Notes: generated by a model not told the origin, from the letters alone. A stretch of 64,000 bases of DNA from Yersinia enterocolitica subsp. enterocolitica (GCF_901472495.1 NZ_LR590469.1:3534001-3598000); one strand, 5' to 3'. Positions 1 to 9,655 are shown, counted from the stretch's first letter. Numbers and translations: made by a program.

Positions 1-390
1 ATCAGCTGCGGCACAGCGGAATAGCACCCGCTCAGGATCATAGCCGGTATTCAGGGCAAAAGTGGTGAAGTCAGATGTCGCTGCGGCTAATAATGTTCCG
101 TCAGGTTGGAAGTTAGCTGCGGTGCTGAGATCGATAACACCCGGTAAGCCGAGTGATCCATTATTATTATCCAGCGAGCCAGACCACGCGCTGGCCGTAC
201 CATCACCAGCACCCAGCTGACTTTGCGCGGTAATTCGGGTACAAGCTGACCATGCTGAGGTACTAAATAACCCTATCAGCAGCATAGTTCCCGCCACAAT
301 ATATGGGCGACGGCAATGAACAGGCATTGTTGGCCGTGAGACTTCACAAGATATTAACTGCTCTGTTGGTCTTAACATTATTTTTCTCAT
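1..390 (-). CDS. Fimbrial tip adhesin or minor subunit, partial (C-terminus beyond window)
   Basis: Open frame running off the left edge, 130 codons visible. It starts at an ATG (388-390) five bases after the usher stop, so it is the last visible gene of the fimbrial operon and is probably translationally coupled. The N-terminus has a long basic lead (many Arg and His) followed by a hydrophobic segment, IVAGTMLLIGLFSTSAWSA, that looks like a signal sequence ending near residue 48; the mature start is ACTRITAQS. A gene in this place after an usher normally encodes the tip adhesin, exported by the Sec system and assembled by the chaperone and usher. The receptor-binding and pilin domains cannot be judged because the rest lies outside the window. 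Confidence 0.7.
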   Translation of the reverse strand, partial: MRKIMLRPTEQLISCEVSRPTMPVHCRRPYIVAGTMLLIGLFSTSAWSACTRITAQSQLGAGDGTASAWSGSLDNNNGSLGLPGVIDLSTAANFQPDGTLLAAATSDFTTFALNTGYDPERVLFRCAAAD

Positions 391-395
391 AATGG

Positions 396-3068
396 TTAAC
401 GGCGGCAACTGCCTGTTAAATGGATAATATCTTGCTCAGTATCTTGGCTAGCAAAATCATAAGGTAATTCACATTGCTCGTTGCTGTTTTCACCCCAGCG
501 TACATAAAGCGAACCTTTATTCTCTTTTACTCGAGCATAGATCTGATTCCCCTGACCCACCATACCGACCAGTTCATCTTTATTGTTATAGACATCTGAA
601 CCCAGTGGTAATCCTTCGCCGTCAGCGGTTTGGGTTTGAATTAATACCGCATAGCCAGTCAATGTTTCGAATTTCACTCTCACGGCGGCCCCAGCATAAG
701 GGACAACGCGGCCCTGATTTTCTTTCAACTCGGTATTACGATTAATGCCTTTGGTGTCTAAACCGACTGTATTGTAATTATAAGGTGTTAATGAAGGCAC
801 CAGCGCAAAGCCATTCTTATCAATCCTGGCACCTTGTGCATTTCGTACTGTCGCACCCTGAGCGCCATCGGCTTCAATTAAACCGAAAGTGTCGCCTAAA
901 TAAGGCCCCAGTGTGACACCTTTACTGTGTATTACAGCGGCTCCGCGCGCACCAGCCCCATATTGGGTATAGTTATTACCACGAGAATAACTGCCATTGA
1001 CGGTCGCATTAGGGAATTGCTTTTGCACATTCGCGCCCCAATTATTCGAACTACCGCTGACATTACTGTCGTCATAACCCGCATTGACTGAATAATTTAA
1101 AGTATTACGTTCACCGGCGGTGCCGGATAATGACGTTTGATAGTTGTTACCACTTTTCGGATTACGATTGGCAGACATAGATAAATATTGGTTTCCACTC
1201 CCAATATTAAGTGGAATAGATACAGTTAATGACGCGATATTTTCGGTATTACCGTAGCGCGTTGTTGTCATCGTTTCGTCCGTATCATCGGCATCCCAAC
1301 CAAACTGGGTTGAGGTATAAATTGTGCGCTGGCGGCTCAGTGCCACGTTATAGCTAATATCTTTATAACTATTTGAATAGTTTAGCTGTAACTGTGTATC
1401 TCGCTGTGTATCATTATAATAATCACTGGTCGATGCTGAGGCTGAAAGTTGCCCATAGCCAGCCAGAGTTTGGTTTATTGTGGTGGTAAATTGGCTACGC
1501 TGTTTATACGTAGATGAATCCCAGGTTCCGCCATTCTTTTGCACTGAACGCACACCAAATACATCATTTAAATCACGATACCCTTTGGTTGAATAGCGAT
1601 ATCCAGCCAGTGAGAATGAGGTGCCGGTTTCATTAAATGTTTGGCTATAGGTCGCCTGCATCCGCCAACCATCTTGAGTTTGATTATCTTCAACTTTGGC
1701 ATGGGAATAGGTGGTATTAAGGCCAAATGCGCCGACCGACGTCCCTATTACTCCCCCCACAAGTAATGCCGTATAGTCTTGCGCTAAACGAATACCACTG
1801 TTGGCAGTTAACTGATTGGTAAGACCGCGCTCATAGGTAAAATCAGTGAAATAGCTGTCAATATTGGTGAAATCACGTGATTCCCCAACCACCGCATTAT
1901 AACGGCTCACACCTGGACGCATTGAATCCGGTACGGCACTGAAAGGCACAGTAAAAGTCGAACGGCTACCATTAGCTTCTATAACTTCAACATTAAGATC
2001 GCCCTGACTGGTGGTGCTGTATAAATCGTTAATAACAAATGGGCCGGGGGCGACGTTAGTTTCATAGATTTCACGCCCGTTCTGGCTAATAATCACTCGC
2101 GCGTTGCTGGTGGCAACACCACGCACTTCAGGCGCAAAACCACGCATTGATTCTGGCCACATACGTTGGTCTGTCGCCATTTTTACACCGCGAAATGACA
2201 TGGTGCCGAATAAGGTACTGTCGGTGAAGGTTTCACCCAGCGTTAATTCACTGTCTAATTGTGAAATAGGACGCTGCACATAAGTGCGGATATTATTCCA
2301 TTGTGTATCGCTGCTATTATTGTTGCTGGAATAACTCAGGTTTGATTGCTGGCGTAATTGCCATAATCCTAAGTTAAGACCACTTTTTAGGCCAACGAAA
2401 CCGTAATCAGAAGTGCTGTTTTGCTGAGTTTGTGTATCACTACGATAAAAGTTTGCACTGTAGTTAACGAAGGCGAGCTTTTCACCTTCTTCCCATTCGC
2501 TGCGTTCAATATAACCGCGAGGGCGTTGTTGCAATAATGCCTGGGGAATAGAAAGCTCCAGGCGCAGTTTGGCCTGATCAAAATGAAAAGACGCGCCTTT
2601 TACTCGCTCCGCCAACGGGATACATTTCTCGGTGGCTGAGGGAGTGGTCGCCGCAGGTTCTGAAGGTATTGACTCTCCCTCAGCAGCATTAGGCTCTTTA
2701 GGTGTGGTATCACTTTTATTGGCCAGTTCAATGCCAGCCGCAGTTAAGAACTCATCACTCAGGCAGGGGAAAACCTCCGGTGAATCGGCATTCTTAATAA
2801 ATTGAATTGTGGTGCGTTTGTATAATTTGTTATTAATCAGAACATCTACAGCGTCAAAATTTCCCGGTGTAACAGAATCCTCTTTATTGAGTTGATTCAA
2901 GCCGGACGCAAATTTTGTGCCTAAAAAGAGTGATTCATCAAATTCCAGATTTTGTGATTCTTCCTGAGCTAAAACAGTATCGACAGGTAAAACTAAAGTC
3001 ATACACAGTGTTAAAGCTTTCTTACGGCCAGAGAACTTTTTTTTCAGAACGACTTGTGAAAGCCCCAT
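396..3068 (-). CDS. Outer membrane fimbrial usher (FimD/PapC family)
   Basis: 890 residues, the usual size for ushers. The N-terminus has a hydrophobic signal sequence (about residues 18-34, ending VLAQ). It is followed by the periplasmic N-domain with the typical FDESLFLG start, the beta-barrel with its plug, and C-terminal domains ending in a Cys pair region (CELPYDF ... LTGSCRR). The N-domain carries an unusual low-complexity stretch rich in Pro, Glu, Ser, Thr and Ala (about residues 116-147), set between two Cys (about 102 and 149) that usually frame this loop. The usher forms the outer membrane pore that receives chaperone-subunit complexes and threads them out. It lies 24 bp downstream of the chaperone gene in the same operon. 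Confidence 0.95.
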   Translation of the reverse strand: MGLSQVVLKKKFSGRKKALTLCMTLVLPVDTVLAQEESQNLEFDESLFLGTKFASGLNQLNKEDSVTPGNFDAVDVLINNKLYKRTTIQFIKNADSPEVFPCLSDEFLTAAGIELANKSDTTPKEPNAAEGESIPSEPAATTPSATEKCIPLAERVKGASFHFDQAKLRLELSIPQALLQQRPRGYIERSEWEEGEKLAFVNYSANFYRSDTQTQQNSTSDYGFVGLKSGLNLGLWQLRQQSNLSYSSNNNSSDTQWNNIRTYVQRPISQLDSELTLGETFTDSTLFGTMSFRGVKMATDQRMWPESMRGFAPEVRGVATSNARVIISQNGREIYETNVAPGPFVINDLYSTTSQGDLNVEVIEANGSRSTFTVPFSAVPDSMRPGVSRYNAVVGESRDFTNIDSYFTDFTYERGLTNQLTANSGIRLAQDYTALLVGGVIGTSVGAFGLNTTYSHAKVEDNQTQDGWRMQATYSQTFNETGTSFSLAGYRYSTKGYRDLNDVFGVRSVQKNGGTWDSSTYKQRSQFTTTINQTLAGYGQLSASASTSDYYNDTQRDTQLQLNYSNSYKDISYNVALSRQRTIYTSTQFGWDADDTDETMTTTRYGNTENIASLTVSIPLNIGSGNQYLSMSANRNPKSGNNYQTSLSGTAGERNTLNYSVNAGYDDSNVSGSSNNWGANVQKQFPNATVNGSYSRGNNYTQYGAGARGAAVIHSKGVTLGPYLGDTFGLIEADGAQGATVRNAQGARIDKNGFALVPSLTPYNYNTVGLDTKGINRNTELKENQGRVVPYAGAAVRVKFETLTGYAVLIQTQTADGEGLPLGSDVYNNKDELVGMVGQGNQIYARVKENKGSLYVRWGENSNEQCELPYDFASQDTEQDIIHLTGSCRR

Positions 3069-3092
3069 AAATATTCCTTAGCCGGAAAGCTA

Positions 3093-3821
3093 CTACTGAA
3101 TTTTATAGCTACCGGTATCTTGCCCGCCGAAATCATTAACTAACAGGAAATTAACAATAGCATTTGAAGGTACAGATGAATTTGGGATAACCCACTGAGC
3201 TTGAGACATTGGTGGGATCATCTCAGATTTCATTTTGAGTTTTTTACCTCCCCCAACGACTTCACCACTGGCAATGGTGGCATAGAACCCTGTTGGGTTT
3301 TTGCCCGTAACAACAACATCCTTACCTTGTTGGCGTACATTAAATGTCAGAGCGCTGGAGACTTGATCAACTCGGCCAGCAATATTTTCAGGCCGATAAA
3401 ACACTTTAATCCGGTTACGCATCAACACTAACATTTTATTATTCTTTTCTGCCTTATTAACGGGGGGAACCTGTAAAAAATTAAGGTAGAACACAGATTC
3501 TCTATCCGTTGGCAAACCACTACCGGTATATTTCAGCCTTAATGTTTGGCCCGCATTCGCTTCAATACGGAAGAAAGGGGGAGTGACAATAAAGGGTGCT
3601 TTACCTGTCTCCGGTGTTGATTGGGTATCGCCACTATCTAACCAGACCTGGACAGCATTAGGAAAATTATCATTATTTGTTAATTGGATACTATGCTCTT
3701 TTTCACCTGCCGAATATATAATACGGCTGCCGCTCATCACTACGCTGGCATTGGCAAAAGATATACCCATAAGAATTAATAAAGTAACAAGCAGGAAACG
3801 GTAGCTATTTATATTAAGCAT
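3093..3821 (-). CDS. Periplasmic fimbrial chaperone (PapD family)
   Basis: 242 residues with a clear signal peptide (cleavage after FANA, about residue 25). The two subunit-anchoring residues of the family are visible: Arg in SGSRIIYSAG, and Lys in RNRIKVFYRP. The edge-strand motif between them (ESVFYLNFLQVPP) is also typical. The F1-G1 loop is short, so it belongs to the FGS class that serves rod-type fimbriae. It should stabilise pilin subunits in the periplasm by donor-strand complementation and deliver them to the usher encoded next. A 135-bp gap with a hairpin separates it from the upstream major subunit gene. Confidence 0.95.
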   Translation of the reverse strand: MLNINSYRFLLVTLLILMGISFANASVVMSGSRIIYSAGEKEHSIQLTNNDNFPNAVQVWLDSGDTQSTPETGKAPFIVTPPFFRIEANAGQTLRLKYTGSGLPTDRESVFYLNFLQVPPVNKAEKNNKMLVLMRNRIKVFYRPENIAGRVDQVSSALTFNVRQQGKDVVVTGKNPTGFYATIASGEVVGGGKKLKMKSEMIPPMSQAQWVIPNSSVPSNAIVNFLLVNDFGGQDTGSYKIQ

Positions 3822-3876
3822 AATGGGGATATCCTCTGAAGGAAACTGGTTGAATAGTTAAACTTCTGGTACTTGA

Positions 3877-3917
3877 AGTTGTAGGAGGTGCTATATATTC
3901 GCTACCTGCCCACAACT
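3877..3917 (-). other. Intercistronic hairpin between pilin and chaperone genes
   Basis: The arms AGTTGTAGGAGGT (3877-3889) and ACCTGCCCACAACT (3904-3917) are inverted repeats around a 14-bp loop. The flanks (ACTTGAAG on the left, ACTCCAATTACTTAGAGTATA on the right) look like the ends of an ERIC element, so it may be an internally deleted ERIC. There is no U-tract. A structure here could lower downstream expression or protect the pilin mRNA 3' end, as is common where a major subunit must exceed chaperone and usher; that role is inferred. Confidence 0.5.
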
Positions 3918-3956
3918 CCAATTACTTAGAGTATATCCTATCCTACGATACTGATA

Positions 3957-4487
3957 TTACAGGTAGGAAACTGCATATTGTACAGAGGCGATCACAGAAC
4001 CAGGGCCCGCTTGACCAGTTGCGAAATACTGAACCGCAAAATCATGCTCTGCTGATGTATCGCCAGCTTTTAAAACGATGCCATCTTGTCCCACACTACT
4101 ATTCAGATCGATACCTGTTGTTGTGGTTGCATCTTTCAGTAATTGCAGATCAACATTTGATGCTGTGCCGGTATTCTTTAAGTTGCCAGCAGTTGTTACC
4201 TGGTTGCCCACGAAAACAGTTTTTATATCAATGTCAGCAGCACCGGTTGCGCAACCTGATACACCCAGAGTAAAGGTTGTTTTACCGGCGGTTTTACCTG
4301 AAGCATCTAAATCGCCACTTGATACGGTTGGCAATAATACCATTGGGTTAGCGTCAAGGCCGTTGACGGTAACAGAACAAGTTTGAGCTGTGACTTCGCC
4401 TTGGAAGGTAATTGTATTATTGCTTGCTGCCATTGCTACAGTTGTAGATGCTGCGAATAACGCCATAGCCAAAGTAATCTTATTCAT
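3957..4487 (-). CDS. Major fimbrial subunit (type 1-like pilin)
   Basis: 176 residues from the ATG at 4485-4487, preceded by GGAG at good spacing; an upstream in-frame ATG at 4535 lacks this. The signal peptide ends VAMA before ASNNTITF. The mature protein has the pilin pattern: N-terminal donor strand, TFQGEVTAQTCSV with the first Cys, the second Cys in VSGCATGAAD, and the C-terminal QYAVSYL with penultimate Tyr. It is the first gene of the operon and is followed by chaperone, usher and adhesin genes. The subunit polymerises into the fimbrial rod. Confidence 0.93.
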   Translation of the reverse strand: MNKITLAMALFAASTTVAMAASNNTITFQGEVTAQTCSVTVNGLDANPMVLLPTVSSGDLDASGKTAGKTTFTLGVSGCATGAADIDIKTVFVGNQVTTAGNLKNTGTASNVDLQLLKDATTTTGIDLNSSVGQDGIVLKAGDTSAEHDFAVQYFATGQAGPGSVIASVQYAVSYL

Positions 4488-5103
4488 TTGAAACTCCAAT
4501 ATAGTAATTAGAAATAGCTGAAGTGCTCGTTGCATTCAAATGCGAATGAGTATTCAACTTATTAAGTAAGATGTGGGTTAATGACTATATGTACGAGTGT
4601 TATTCGGTTATACTCGCCAGCTATCCACATGTTATTTCATTAAAGTAATTGAGTAGTCATTATTTCGGCTACGTCCGTTACTTGATGATGAGATAATATA
4701 GAAAGCAGGTTTAGCTGCACATAGGACAAACAAACCAATGTTTGTGGGAAAAATCCTACTAACTCTCTATTTTAAGTAAATACAGCATAACCAACTGTAT
4801 TTAAATGTTTTTTATTTTATATAAAAACAAGTTAATGAGATCTTTCTTGTTGTTTTTATTGAAAAGTCAATTTTCAATCCTGTTGGGGTACATTTTAATA
4901 GGACTGGTTAATAGAGTGTGATGTGTTATTTGTAAAGTTAAGTAGGTATATTGTATAGATATAATTGATGGCAGGCTGAGTGCTAATAATATTCATGTTG
5001 TTCTTCCAATAATAATTATTTTTAAGACACTTTATATTAATGATAAATAGAAGAAAGGCGGAAGAGGCTACTTGCGCCGCCGGTGAGGTGGCGCATGACG
5101 AAC
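4488..5103. other. AT-rich upstream region of the fimbrial operon, no gene seen
   Basis: About 615 bp between the pilin start and the ppiC 3' end. It is markedly AT-rich compared with its neighbours and has no convincing ORF. It must hold the fimbrial operon promoter on the minus strand; I could not single out a -10/-35 pair. I see no flanking inverted repeats of the invertible-switch type and no recombinase gene nearby, so phase variation by inversion is not supported. AT-richness would suit H-NS binding (inference). Confidence 0.4.
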
Positions 5104-5385
5104 TTAATTGCGATATAACACTTTAATAATGTGGTAACCGAATTGAGTTTTTACCGGACCATAAGGTTGCAGTAATTCGCAGCTGAATACGGCTTTATCG
5201 AATGCCGGAACCATATCCCCTTTATTGAACTCACCCAGATCGCCGCCATTACGTTTTGACGGGCAGTTAGAGAATTTTTTCGCTAACTCTTGGAAATTTG
5301 CGCCGTTATTCAACTGCGCCAGAATATCGTTTGCCTGCTTTTCATCATCAACCAGAATGTGCAGTGCAGAAGCTTTGTTTGCCAT
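5104..5385 (-). CDS. ppiC: Peptidyl-prolyl cis-trans isomerase C (parvulin)
   Basis: 93 residues starting at the ATG at 5383-5385 (MANKASALHILV), matching the length of E. coli PpiC; the longer frame upstream has no support. It is a single parvulin domain without signal peptide, so cytoplasmic. Family motifs are visible: the N-terminal ALHILV strand, FSNCPSKRNGGDLGEF in the active-site region, and the C-terminal TQFGYHIIKV. It catalyses prolyl bond isomerisation during protein folding. It is transcribed divergently from rep, as in other enterobacteria. Confidence 0.95.
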   Translation of the reverse strand: MANKASALHILVDDEKQANDILAQLNNGANFQELAKKFSNCPSKRNGGDLGEFNKGDMVPAFDKAVFSCELLQPYGPVKTQFGYHIIKVLYRN

Positions 5386-5598
5386 AGTAACAATCACCAC
5401 CAATTTATTGGGTAGGGTTATTTGAACGAAGATTATCTTCAAGGGAGCCTTGAAGCGCGCCAGTGTAACGTATTTTAGTCGTGATGGGGCCACGCTGGTC
5501 AGCTTTTACAAATCAAAAGATGCCAGCTGGTTTTTTGTCATCAGCCGCTTTCTGCTACAATCCGGTTCCCCCGTCTACCTACTGAGCTTTCGAGTGTT

Positions 5599-7623
5599 AT
5601 GCGATTAAATCCCAGCCAACAACAAGCCGTCGAATTTGTCACCGGACCCTGCCTGGTGTTGGCCGGTGCGGGATCGGGCAAAACCCGAGTCATCACGAAT
5701 AAGATTGCGCATCTGATCCGCCAATGTGGCTATCAGCCAAAACATATTGCTGCGGTAACCTTTACCAATAAAGCTGCGCGTGAAATGAAAGAACGTGTGG
5801 CCCAGACGTTGGGGCGCAAAGAAGCTCGGGGTTTGATGATCGCGACGTTCCATACTCTGGGGCTGGAAATCATCAAAAAAGAGTACAAAGCGCTAGGAAT
5901 GAAATCCAATTTCTCCCTGTTTGATGCGCAAGACCAACTGGGTCTGTTGAAAGACCTGACCCATAAGTGGTTGGAAGACGATAAAACTTTACTGCAACAG
6001 TTGATATCCCAGATCTCAAACTGGAAAAATGATCTTCTCGATCCTGCCGCCGCCGCGGCGTTGGCTCGATCCGAACGCGATAAGTTGTTCGTCCATTGCT
6101 ATGGCTTATATGACGCACATTTAAAAGCGTGCAATGTATTGGATTTCGATGATCTCATTTCATTGCCCACCTTATTGCTGCAAAAGGATCTGGAAGTGCG
6201 CGAACGTTGGCAAAACCGGCTGCGTTACCTATTAGTGGATGAATACCAGGACACCAATACCAGTCAGTACCAAATGGTTAAATTGCTGGTGGGCAGCCGG
6301 GCGCGTTTTACCGTGGTGGGCGATGACGATCAATCCATCTATTCATGGCGTGGTGCGCGACCACAGAATTTAGTCTTGTTGAATGAAGATTTCCCACAGT
6401 TGCAAGTGATCAAGCTGGAACAAAACTACCGCTCCTCGGGCCGTATTTTGAAAGCGGCCAATATCTTGATTGCCAATAATCCGCATGTTTTTGAAAAAAA
6501 ACTCTTTTCTGAGTTGGAGTATGGCGATGAGCTAAAAGTGATTACCGCCAATAATGAAGATCATGAAGCTGAAAGGGTGGTCGGTGAGCTTATCGCCCAC
6601 CATTTTGTGAAAAAAACGCAATACAGCGACTATGCCATTCTGTATCGCGGCAATCACCAGTCACGGCTGTTTGAAAAGCTGTTGATGCAAAACCGTATTC
6701 CTTATCGTATCTCCGGCGGGGATTCGTTTTTCTCACGTCCGGAGATCAAAGACTTACTGGCTTATTTGCGAGTATTGACCAATCAGGATGATGACAGCGC
6801 ATTCTTACGTATCGTGAATACCCCAAAGCGCGAGATAGGTTCTGCGACGATTCAAAAATTGGGTGAATGGGCTAATGTGCGTAATAAAAGTCTGTTTCGT
6901 GCCAGTTTTGATTTAGGGCTGGGCGAGCATCTGAAGGGGCGCGGTCTGGAGTCATTACAGCGTTTCACTCATTGGATGGAAGGCATTATTCGCTTAGTGG
7001 AACGTGAGCCGATAGCAGCAGTGCGGGATTTGATTCACGGCATCGATTATGAAAGCTGGCTGTTCGAAACCTCTCCCAGCCCGAAAGCGGCTGAAATGCG
7101 GATGAAGAACGTCAATTTATTATTTAGCTGGATGACCGAAATGTTGGAAGGGTCAGAGCTGAATGAGCCGATGACACTGACTCAGGTTGTCACACGTTTT
7201 ACCCTGCGCGATATGATGGAGCGCGGGGAAAGTGATGAAGAGCTGGATCAGGTACAACTGATGACACTACATGCTTCAAAGGGGTTGGAATTCCCGTATG
7301 TGTTTTTGGTTGGTATGGAAGAAGGTTTGTTGCCACACCAAAGCAGTATTGATGAAGACAATGTAGATGAAGAGCGGCGACTGGCCTATGTGGGCATCAC
7401 CCGCGCTCAACGCGAACTGTTTTTCACCTTATGCAAAGAGCGGCGGCAGTATGGTGAGCTGATTCGGCCAGAACCCAGCCGTTTCCTGATGGAACTCCCG
7501 CAGGATGATTTGAAATGGGAAAATGAGCGCAAAGCCGTTAGCCCGGAAGAGCGGATGCAAAAAGGCCAGAGTCATCTCGCCAATATTCGAGCGCAATTAG
7601 CGAATGCTAAAAAGCCGCAGTGA
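5599..7623 (+). CDS. rep: ATP-dependent DNA helicase Rep
   Basis: 674 residues, as in E. coli. It is a superfamily 1A 3'-5' helicase: Walker A GAGSGKT at residues 23-29, motif Ia TFTNKAAREM, Walker B VDEYQDTN near residue 214, motif III DDDQSIYSWRGA, motif IV QNYRSS, and motif VI VGITRAQRE. Rep travels with the replisome on the leading-strand template and removes bound proteins such as stalled RNA polymerase. The basic C-terminal tail is where Rep contacts DnaB in E. coli. It is a single gene between ppiC and pehX. Confidence 0.97.
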   Translation: MRLNPSQQQAVEFVTGPCLVLAGAGSGKTRVITNKIAHLIRQCGYQPKHIAAVTFTNKAAREMKERVAQTLGRKEARGLMIATFHTLGLEIIKKEYKALGMKSNFSLFDAQDQLGLLKDLTHKWLEDDKTLLQQLISQISNWKNDLLDPAAAAALARSERDKLFVHCYGLYDAHLKACNVLDFDDLISLPTLLLQKDLEVRERWQNRLRYLLVDEYQDTNTSQYQMVKLLVGSRARFTVVGDDDQSIYSWRGARPQNLVLLNEDFPQLQVIKLEQNYRSSGRILKAANILIANNPHVFEKKLFSELEYGDELKVITANNEDHEAERVVGELIAHHFVKKTQYSDYAILYRGNHQSRLFEKLLMQNRIPYRISGGDSFFSRPEIKDLLAYLRVLTNQDDDSAFLRIVNTPKREIGSATIQKLGEWANVRNKSLFRASFDLGLGEHLKGRGLESLQRFTHWMEGIIRLVEREPIAAVRDLIHGIDYESWLFETSPSPKAAEMRMKNVNLLFSWMTEMLEGSELNEPMTLTQVVTRFTLRDMMERGESDEELDQVQLMTLHASKGLEFPYVFLVGMEEGLLPHQSSIDEDNVDEERRLAYVGITRAQRELFFTLCKERRQYGELIRPEPSRFLMELPQDDLKWENERKAVSPEERMQKGQSHLANIRAQLANAKKPQ

Positions 7624-7678
7624 ATACTCAAAACTAATAGTGGGCAGGTGATAACAGAACCTGCCCATCTGTTATTGA

Positions 7679-9505
7679 TTAAGGCGCGACAGGTTTACCA
7701 TCAACCTTGACATTTTTCACCTCGCTGAAGTGCCATGGCGTATCGCCCCGCAATTCAGTGAAAGTGACTTTATTAAATTCACTGTCACGTAGGTCACTGA
7801 TTGCTGTCGGCGTGACATTATTAAGTTGCACATTGTTCACGTGAACCAGACGGTGCCAGGCCTTGTTCGCTGTATCCCCTTTGATTTCAATAGACGGATT
7901 TTTGCCAGTGGAATTATCTACCGTCACATTTTTTAATGTGAAATCATAGAATTGGGCAGGGATCTTGGCTGGAGGGTAATCAATGTTGGCATTGCTATCA
8001 GCATAATCCAATGTCATCACCATCACTTGCTTCGCCAGATCACGCATTGCATTATTGCGGAAAGTGACATTACGCGCGCCACCACCGATGGTGCTGGTGC
8101 TCTTAGCTCGCAGACCGATATCAGTCAGGTACATCACATTATTTTCGGCCAGGATATCTTCAATCCACGCCCCTGTGTGGCTACCAGTGACTATCGCGCC
8201 GTGCCCCATTCGGAAATAGTTATTAAATAACCATGCACCTTTCATGGGCTCTTGTTCCTGGGCCTTTTCTCCTGTACCTGCCGCAAAGTTGATGCAGTCA
8301 TCGCCGGTATCAAAGAAGTTATTAAACACCATGACATTCTGGCTGTTACCGAACTCGATACCATCGCCGTTATTCGCATCATATGTTTGGTGAATCAATC
8401 CGTTGGCAACCACATTGTGGTTTTCCAGATTCATAATGCCGTGGAAGGCAGGGTTACGTACCGTAAAGCCCGCCAGATACACATTTTCTACCCCGCGTAA
8501 TGTCATAAGGCTGGAGCGGCGCTGGCCATAGGCATTTTTCAAATCCATACCATCGGAAACAGCCTTTTCAACCTGATTTTTAGCCAGAATGCCGTCTTCA
8601 TGCACTTTGCTATTCTTGCTCGCAACATATTGCGGCAGTGATCGGCCTAATTCATCAGTAATTTCAGCAGTTTTTGCGCGCAGCCAACCATTGCCATCAA
8701 TTACTCCGGAGCCGGTAATACGAATATTGCGGAATGTGCCCGGCTTGCTGTTATTAGGATCGATGGCATTGATCAGCGATGCTGGGCGCTCAATGGTGGA
8801 ATAAGGATACAAACGGTAGCCCGCAGGGTAATCATCTGGATTTTCTGAACCCAATAATATGGCACCGGCCTGTAGGTTAAGGGTCATGTCACTTTTCAGC
8901 CAAAGCGCACCGCTTTTGTAAGTGCCCGCAGGGATTTCGACACGGCAGCCGGGCTTACAGCTATCAATTGCTTGCTGTATGGCTTTGGTATTCAATGTTT
9001 TTCCGTCATCGATGGCACCAAAGTCACGCACATTCACAATCTGCGGCTTGGCGCTGGTTTTGGCTGTAATGGGCTTGCTGGCTACAGATAAAGAACCATC
9101 GGCGTATTGTGCTTTCACCGTAAATTGATAGCTGGTTTCGGGTTTTAGGCCTATCACCGTAAAGTTTTGCATCACAATTTTATGTTGGAAATTATCTTTA
9201 TCATTGGCATAGAAATGATCGATATAAGGCTTGGCCGGTGAGAATTTATCATTATTATCGCTGGCCTTACCTAACAATTTCCCCGCTGAGAAAATCTGAT
9301 AATCAACTATTTTTCGGGTATCTTCCGGCGCTTTCCATACCAGAACAATACTGCTCTCATCATAGGCGAGAGTGGGAACTTGTAGCTGCTGAGGAGCATC
9401 GAGACTACTTGATTTTGCTGCCATTGCCATCGGAGTACCCACCATCAGACTGGCCATGATCACCAGCATGCCTGTAGTTCGTGGGCGTTGAAGCTGTGCT
9501 TGCAT
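7679..9505 (-). CDS. pehX: Exo-polygalacturonase (GH28) with N-terminal fibronectin type III domain
   Basis: 608 residues from the ATG at 9503-9505, preceded by AAAGGGA; this start gives a proper signal peptide ending AMAMAA, whereas the longer frame does not. A fibronectin III-like module (about residues 35-155) precedes a right-handed beta-helix of family GH28. Its catalytic motifs are visible: NGDGIEFG, TGDDCINF, GHGAIVTGSHTG and GLRAKST. Proteins of this kind remove digalacturonate from the non-reducing end of pectin in the periplasm or outside the cell. The symbol follows the Erwinia/Yersinia PehX type. No other pectin genes adjoin it, so its products must be handled by genes elsewhere. 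Confidence 0.9.
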   Translation of the reverse strand: MQAQLQRPRTTGMLVIMASLMVGTPMAMAAKSSSLDAPQQLQVPTLAYDESSIVLVWKAPEDTRKIVDYQIFSAGKLLGKASDNNDKFSPAKPYIDHFYANDKDNFQHKIVMQNFTVIGLKPETSYQFTVKAQYADGSLSVASKPITAKTSAKPQIVNVRDFGAIDDGKTLNTKAIQQAIDSCKPGCRVEIPAGTYKSGALWLKSDMTLNLQAGAILLGSENPDDYPAGYRLYPYSTIERPASLINAIDPNNSKPGTFRNIRITGSGVIDGNGWLRAKTAEITDELGRSLPQYVASKNSKVHEDGILAKNQVEKAVSDGMDLKNAYGQRRSSLMTLRGVENVYLAGFTVRNPAFHGIMNLENHNVVANGLIHQTYDANNGDGIEFGNSQNVMVFNNFFDTGDDCINFAAGTGEKAQEQEPMKGAWLFNNYFRMGHGAIVTGSHTGAWIEDILAENNVMYLTDIGLRAKSTSTIGGGARNVTFRNNAMRDLAKQVMVMTLDYADSNANIDYPPAKIPAQFYDFTLKNVTVDNSTGKNPSIEIKGDTANKAWHRLVHVNNVQLNNVTPTAISDLRDSEFNKVTFTELRGDTPWHFSEVKNVKVDGKPVAP

Positions 9506-9655
9506 TGTTATCCCTTTCCAATAAAGAAACAGTGTTTTATAAAAATACATACAATGTTTCTTTTTTAAACTGAGGGTGATCACAATCTGATAGTTTTATG
9601 GGGATTTACAGCAAGAATATAAGCGAGGGGAAGGCGACCGAGGCCGCCAACAACA

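Noticed and set aside
4019..4386. Plus-strand ORFs opposite the pilin gene
   Set aside because: Overlap fully with the major subunit; composition follows its codons in another frame.
4488..5103. Invertible promoter (phase switch) for the fimbrial operon
   Set aside because: No inverted repeat pair flanking a promoter and no fim-type recombinase gene nearby.
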